Positions 48,724-52,725 of a DNA stretch of 52,725 nt are shown here, in pieces (the stretch's first letter is position 1; every line of letters begins with the position of its first letter). The translations under genes and the position numbers were made by a program. The DNA comes from Pseudomonadales bacterium (lineage in GTDB: Bacteria > Pseudomonadota > Gammaproteobacteria > Pseudomonadales > Azotimanducaceae), in the NCBI GenBank assembly GCA_028281005.1, contig JANQKS010000114.1, positions 1 to 52,725 on the forward strand. Direction: 5' to 3'. The notes under the pieces are model-generated. The model was not told the DNA's origin. It made no database searches and was given only the letters and a program-made list of their open reading frames with translations.

Positions 48724-49962
48724 TTAGGCGCGCAGCAGTTGCCTGCGGGTCAGCAGGATGAGGCCAACCGCCGCCAAGGTCAGGTAAGCCACTATCGGTA
48801 ACAGGGTTTGCAAGCTCAGCCACTGAGCAGCAACGGCGATGGGGAGTGTCATAAGCTGCGCAAATCCCATGTTTAACTGGAAGATGCTCATGATGCGCCC
48901 GCGCACTTCGTTCGGTACCAGCTGTTGAATGAGAATGGTGCTATTGACCATGGCCAGGGTCATGCCGGCTCCAATCCCGAGATTACCCAACACCGCGTTC
49001 CATACCGAAGGGTGCGCAACAAAAACCACAAAGGAGCCGCAATATAACAAAGCGCCCAATGCGATGAGGCGACCGCGGCGTTCGATGTTGGGAAACACCA
49101 TTAGCGCTACCGCTGCGAGCAGCGCGCCTAAACCCCAGGCCATCACCACGTACCCCATGGTCCTGATCTCGACGCCGACTACGGTGGTGATCCATGTTGG
49201 ACCGAGATTGGCCGTGCTGGGAAAGCCGAGGCTCATCATGGTCACCAGCAGCAGAATCACCCACAGCACGACGGTATGTTGGCGTGCATACGCCAGCCCA
49301 AAGCGAACGTCGTTGACCGTTTCGCGCATGCCGTAGCTGCGCTGTCGCGCGGTGTGCTGGCTGTCCTTAGGTGCGTAGCGCATCAGCATGAGCAGAAATA
49401 CCGCAATCAAGTGGCCGCTACCGCTGACGAGGTAGGCGTAGCCAAACCCCAGCGCGTCGATGACAAAACCTGCGCTGAACATGGCGACCGGCATGGCAAG
49501 CTGAGCGGCGACTTGGTTCATCGACATGCCGCTGGCAGTGAGTTTAGGCCCTAAGATGTCCGGCACAATCGCCAGGCGCGTGGGTGCGTCCACCGCTTGC
49601 AGCCCGGCGCTTAAAAACGTCAGCAGGAAAAACAGCACAAAACCAAACACACCGCTGATGCCGGACAGCATAAGCAGGGCTATGGCTGTGGTGGAAAACA
49701 CAAGTAGCACCTGGGTGACGATGAGCAGTTTACGTCGGTCGAAGCGGTCTGCCAGAGCACCACCGTATAAACCAAAAGTGACGGCTCCCACGCCGCGGCT
49801 GGCGCCGATTAAGGCCACTAAGATCAACCAGACATTTTCCGGCGCATAAGCCTGTACCCACAAAATCTGCGTCAGGAATTGCAGCGGCCCAAGCATCTGC
49901 CCAATGGCAAAGCCACTGAGCAGATAACGAAAATCACGGTTGCCAAGGGGGCCTTTGAACAA
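48724..49962 (-). CDS. MFS transporter, EntS/MFS_3-like
   Basis: This 412-residue membrane protein has about twelve hydrophobic spans. The MFS motif after helix 2 is GLYGGALADRFDRRKLLI, and a mid-loop follows around residue 200 (APKDSQHTARQRSYG). It resembles the enterobactin-exporter/MFS_3 group, mostly drug or metabolite efflux. It uses a TTG start at 49962; the upstream direct repeat CTTGAGAG (minus strand) supplies a GAGAG ribosome site. It follows the acyl-CoA synthetase by 46 bases, so it probably exports or imports a compound of that pathway. Confidence 0.85.
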   Translation of the reverse strand: MFKGPLGNRDFRYLLSGFAIGQMLGPLQFLTQILWVQAYAPENVWLILVALIGASRGVGAVTFGLYGGALADRFDRRKLLIVTQVLLVFSTTAIALLMLSGISGVFGFVLFFLLTFLSAGLQAVDAPTRLAIVPDILGPKLTASGMSMNQVAAQLAMPVAMFSAGFVIDALGFGYAYLVSGSGHLIAVFLLMLMRYAPKDSQHTARQRSYGMRETVNDVRFGLAYARQHTVVLWVILLLVTMMSLGFPSTANLGPTWITTVVGVEIRTMGYVVMAWGLGALLAAVALMVFPNIERRGRLIALGALLYCGSFVVFVAHPSVWNAVLGNLGIGAGMTLAMVNSTILIQQLVPNEVRGRIMSIFQLNMGFAQLMTLPIAVAAQWLSLQTLLPIVAYLTLAAVGLILLTRRQLLRA

Positions 49963-50008
49963 CTCTCAAGCGCTCTCAAGGCACTGGCGCGTGTGCTGGA
50001 ACGGCGGC

Positions 50009-51556
50009 CTAGACGATCTTGGAGTCGCCTTTACCCCAATAGCGATCTTTTAACAGGCGCTTGTATAGCTTGCCGGTGGGCAACCGCGGCAACTCGTCTT
50101 CAAAGTCGATGGAGCGCGGGCATTTAAAGTGCGCAATGTGTTCGCGCGTGTACTCCAATAGCTCGTGCTCCAAGTCGGTGGAGGGCTGCAGACCTTCCGC
50201 CAACTGCACCACGGCTTTCACTTCTTCACCCATCTCCTGGTTTGGCACGCCGACCACCGCCACGTCGGCAATTTTCGGGTGCATAACCATGGCGTCTTCA
50301 ATCTCCTGGGGATAAATATTCACGCCGCCGGAGATGATCATGAAGGTGGCGCGGTCGGTGAGGAACAGGTAACCGTCCTCGTCGACGTAGCCGACGTCGC
50401 CGAGTGCTGTCCAATTGGGGTGTTTTGGATGCTGCGTGTCCTTGGTTTTCTGCTCATCGTTGTGGTAGCTGAACGCCATTTCGGGCAATTCAAAGTAGAC
50501 AATGCCTTCCTGTCCCGTGGGCAGTTCATTACCGTCTTCATCGCAGATGTGCAGCACACCTAAGATGGCCTGACCCACAGTCCCCGGCTTGGTGCGCCAA
50601 GCTTGTGGGGTGATGTGGGTAAATCCGTTCAGCTCGGTACCGGCGTAGTATTCATAGATAATGTCACCCCACCAGTTGAGCATTTCTTTTTTCACTTTAC
50701 GCGGGCAAGGCGCTGCGGCATGAATGGCCACCTGCAAGGAGCTGAGGTCAAACTGGTTACGGTCTATGTCCAGCTTCAACATGCGCGAAAACATGGTCGG
50801 CACCCATTGGCTGTGGGTGACGTTAAAGTTTTCGATCGCGCGTAATGCTTCCTGCGCATCAAACTTCGGCATCATCGCCACGGTGCCGCCGCAGGCCAAG
50901 GTCGCCGTGCAAAACCCGATGGGGGCCGAGTGGTACAGCGGTGCAGGGGAAAGATAGATCGTATTTTCGTTCCATCCCCATAACATCTGTTGCAGGCCGC
51001 CCAGCGCACTCTGTGGTGCGCTGATGTGATGGTCGGGTAGGGGGCGTTTGATACCTTTCGGTCGCCCGGTGGTGCCGGAGCTGTAGAGCATCATGCCGCC
51101 GGCAGGCTCTTCCGCCAGCGGTTCGGCCGGGTAGACGGCAATGGCTTCGTCATAATCATCGTACCCCGCCAGATTATTGTCCATGCTTAACCACGTGTGG
51201 CAGTTAGGTGCATAGGTATGTAAGCCGAGCGCCTCTTGCATGGTCGATGCGGTAATGAGCGCTTGTGCTTCACAATCATTGACGATGTAGCCCGCTTCCT
51301 CGCCGGTGAGATAACGGTTGATGGTGGTGATGTACAACCCTGAGCGCAATGCCGCCCACACTACCTCAAAGTAACGAATGTCGTTATCCATGAAGATCGC
51401 AATGTGGTCACCGTGGCGTAAGCCTTTGTCCCACAACAATTGCGCCAATTGATTGCTGCGATTGTTGAGCTGTGCATAGGTTTGTTCCGCGCCGGTCAGC
51501 GTATTGATGACGGCCGGTTTGTCGGGATGAACTTGAGCCCAGTGACCTGGATACAT
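50009..51556 (-). CDS. AMP-forming acyl-CoA synthetase
   Basis: This is a 515-residue ANL ligase. The phosphate loop YSSGTTGRPKG lies at 158-168, followed by YEYYAGTELNGFTHI, LGDVGYVDEDGYLFLTDRATFMIISGGVNIYPQEIEDAM (hinge), and LPRLPTGKLYKRLL with the catalytic Lys496. This is the FadD-like branch frequent in steroid and branched-acid catabolic loci. It activates an acid to its CoA ester, distinct from the ligase at 23610. It lies between the MaoC hydratase gene (40 bases upstream) and the MFS gene, likely one transcript. Confidence 0.9.
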   Translation of the reverse strand: MYPGHWAQVHPDKPAVINTLTGAEQTYAQLNNRSNQLAQLLWDKGLRHGDHIAIFMDNDIRYFEVVWAALRSGLYITTINRYLTGEEAGYIVNDCEAQALITASTMQEALGLHTYAPNCHTWLSMDNNLAGYDDYDEAIAVYPAEPLAEEPAGGMMLYSSGTTGRPKGIKRPLPDHHISAPQSALGGLQQMLWGWNENTIYLSPAPLYHSAPIGFCTATLACGGTVAMMPKFDAQEALRAIENFNVTHSQWVPTMFSRMLKLDIDRNQFDLSSLQVAIHAAAPCPRKVKKEMLNWWGDIIYEYYAGTELNGFTHITPQAWRTKPGTVGQAILGVLHICDEDGNELPTGQEGIVYFELPEMAFSYHNDEQKTKDTQHPKHPNWTALGDVGYVDEDGYLFLTDRATFMIISGGVNIYPQEIEDAMVMHPKIADVAVVGVPNQEMGEEVKAVVQLAEGLQPSTDLEHELLEYTREHIAHFKCPRSIDFEDELPRLPTGKLYKRLLKDRYWGKGDSKIV

Positions 51557-51596
51557 AATGACTGCTTCCGCTGTGTTCGTGAGAGGGTTAGTCGCG

Positions 51597-52475
51597 TTAC
51601 TTAACGGTGCACTTGCCGTTGTTGATGGAGATGACGTCCCGCTCTTTGATGCGAACGCGGAAACTGATGACGTTGCCGTCTTCCCACATTTCGATCACCT
51701 GGGTCTCACCCGGAAACACGGGTGAAGAGAAGCGCACGTCAAAACCGGTCATGCGGGTCTGGTCGTAATCCAACATGCTTTTTAACACGCCATGACAGGC
51801 GATGCCGTAGGAGCACAGGCCGTGCAGTATGGGGATGTCAAAACCGGCTTTTTTGGCAAATTCCGGATCGCGGTGCAGCGGATTGCGGTCGCCGCATAAC
51901 GCATACACCATGGCTTGATCGATTCGGCCGGGCATTTCGCACACGGCGTCCGGTGCGCGCTCGGGTAATACATGAGGTTCCGGCGCGCCGTCTGCCTGGC
52001 CGCCGAAGCCGCCATCGCCGCGACAAAACAGCGTGGAGCTGACGGTATACAGGGGTGCGCCGTCGGCTAACTTAACATTGGTTTCGTTCACGATCAGGGC
52101 GCCTTTGCCTTCACCTTTGTCATACACACCTTTGGTGCCATTGCTGATCAAAGTCTCTGCCGCAGGTGGTAGGGGCTGGTGGACGGTGAGGCGCTGTTCG
52201 CCGTGTAGCATCAAAGCGAAGTTGATTTTGCTCATGAGTGGTTGGCGCTCGCCGCTAGGGCGACGGCTGGGTTTGGTCAGCACCGTGGCCGCGGTTGGCA
52301 CCACCCGTTGGCCGACGGTTTCACACGTGTACTCCAACTCTTTCATGTCGTACGGGTCGCGGCTCATGCCGATGGCGACGGCGTATAGCAGCGAGTCGCG
52401 GTCGGTATAACTGCCGGGAATCTCTTCGGGTGTATGGGCCAGTTCTTCTTCTACATCTGCCAGGGTAAAAGGCAT
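51597..52475 (-). CDS. MaoC-family (R)-specific enoyl-CoA hydratase 2
   Basis: This is a 292-residue double-hot-dog protein. The N-terminal half (SYTDRDSLLYAVAIGMSRDP, VLTKPSRRP) is the degenerate dog. The C-terminal half holds the hydratase 2 motif YALCGDRNPLHRDPEFAKKAGFDIPILHGLCSYG, with catalytic Asp and His in GDRNPLH. Architecture and length fit peroxisomal-type hydratase 2 and the Hsd4-like hydratases of sterol catabolism. It adds water to a 2-enoyl-CoA to give the (R)-3-hydroxyacyl-CoA. GAGGGAGG before ATG 52475 is a good ribosome site. First gene of the unit with acyl-CoA synthetase and MFS transporter. Confidence 0.9.
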   Translation of the reverse strand: MPFTLADVEEELAHTPEEIPGSYTDRDSLLYAVAIGMSRDPYDMKELEYTCETVGQRVVPTAATVLTKPSRRPSGERQPLMSKINFALMLHGEQRLTVHQPLPPAAETLISNGTKGVYDKGEGKGALIVNETNVKLADGAPLYTVSSTLFCRGDGGFGGQADGAPEPHVLPERAPDAVCEMPGRIDQAMVYALCGDRNPLHRDPEFAKKAGFDIPILHGLCSYGIACHGVLKSMLDYDQTRMTGFDVRFSSPVFPGETQVIEMWEDGNVISFRVRIKERDVISINNGKCTVK

Positions 52476-52588
52476 GATGAATCCTCCCTCTCGTTTATGT
52501 GTGTTGTGGGCCTAAGATACTTGAGCTTGCGCCGTCTTGCATGGGTATATCCAAAAACTCTGGGTAATTGTCTAGGGAGCCTATGCAT

Positions 52589-52635
52589 AAGTCTCAAAAG
52601 CTCAGAGGCGCTGGCGCGTGGGCTGGCAAGGCAGC
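52589..52635 (-). repeat. Copy B of the 47-base duplicated segment
   Basis: Read on the minus strand, this matches 23183-23229 of the plus strand at about 38 of 47 positions without gaps, the last 19 identical. It contains the stop of the partial frame at 52594-52725 and lies 114 bases before the MaoC gene start. The same stretch carries one arm (52605-52626) of an imperfect inverted repeat whose other arm is 52680-52701. Confidence 0.6.
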
Positions 52636-52725
52636 GCTCGCGGGAAATGTAGGCACCTTTTCAAGAGTGCCAACGCAGCCCAGCGCACGCGCCAGTGCCT
52701 CCCAGCGGGCGTGCCATACGGCGCC
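52594..52725 (-). CDS. Possible C-terminal end of a gene entering from the right edge
   Basis: The minus strand is open for 43 codons from the window edge to a TGA at 52596-52594, ending in PAHAPAPLSF. I recognise no family. Open frames of this size are common by chance in GC-rich DNA, but the end Leu-Ser-Phe-stop is repeated in copy A at 23183-23229, with substitutions partly silent. It may be a real 3' end of an upstream gene of the MaoC unit, or a dispersed non-coding repeat. The 118-base gap to the MaoC gene holds nothing else notable. Confidence 0.3.
   Translation of the reverse strand, partial: GAVWHARWEALARALGCVGTLEKVPTFPASAALPAHAPAPLSF

Noticed and set aside
49980-49999. Third copy of the repeat arm seen at the right edge
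   Set aside because: The 19/20 match could be coincidence from shared GC-rich codons (Ala-Leu-Ala-Arg); kept only as a note within the edge-repeat finding.

Overview
This window looks like chromosome from an aerobic, heterotrophic Gammaproteobacterium, most likely marine or aquatic. The signs are moderately GC-rich DNA by eye, outer-membrane TonB and DUF5916 barrel proteins, an LptA-like periplasmic protein, DUF2878 and DUF3604 proteins, and many CoA-dependent catabolic enzymes. The species cannot be named from sequence alone. No RNA genes, CRISPR array or intact transposase were seen.

Layout. (1) 0.25-5.4 kb: a DUF2878 membrane protein translationally coupled to a sensor histidine kinase; an OmpR-type response regulator lies convergent to the kinase and divergent from a CBM9/DUF5916 outer-membrane protein. 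(2) 5.4-9.2 kb: a truncated nicotinate phosphoribosyltransferase remnant, then an omega-amino acid:pyruvate aminotransferase and a spermidine-dehydrogenase-like flavoprotein, together suggesting polyamine breakdown. (3) 9.2-17.6 kb: a minus-strand unit CYP153 - MerR regulator - second P450, a TetR regulator, then a plus-strand TonB receptor and a DUF3604 protein. Two sharp inverted repeats overlap candidate -35 boxes here. (4) 17.6-25.2 kb: a homoprotocatechuate-like aromatic ring-cleavage locus (FAH-family hydrolase, HpaR, HpaF, HpaE and a LigA/LigB extradiol dioxygenase), with an LptA-like protein and a lipoprotein downstream of hpaR. (5) 25.8-35.0 kb: SDR, CaiB/BaiF transferase plus luciferase-like oxidoreductase, and a complete propionyl-CoA to succinyl-CoA module (PccA, PccB, epimerase, methylmalonyl-CoA mutase). 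(6) 35.1-41.8 kb: a coupled three-gene unit (two unequal class III CoA-transferase subunits and a cytoplasmic C-type sulfatase) behind a structured leader, then an adjacent acyl-CoA dehydrogenase pair. (7) 42-52.5 kb: three crotonase-fold hydratases, TetR, VOC protein, PLP aminotransferase, second LLM oxidoreductase, an internally gutted HSD10-like SDR, MFS transporter, acyl-CoA synthetase and MaoC hydratase.

Read together, this is a catabolic island. P450s hydroxylate a hydrophobic substrate imported through the TonB receptor. CoA ligases and transferases activate acids. Acyl-CoA dehydrogenases, hydratases and SDRs run beta-oxidation. Propionyl-CoA drains to succinyl-CoA, and aromatic intermediates are cleaved by LigAB. 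The candidate new system is the CoA-transferase/sulfatase unit with its 53-nt hairpin leader. Three decayed genes (NAPRTase, LuxR-type regulator, SDR) and a 47-bp duplicated segment show that the region has been rearranged.
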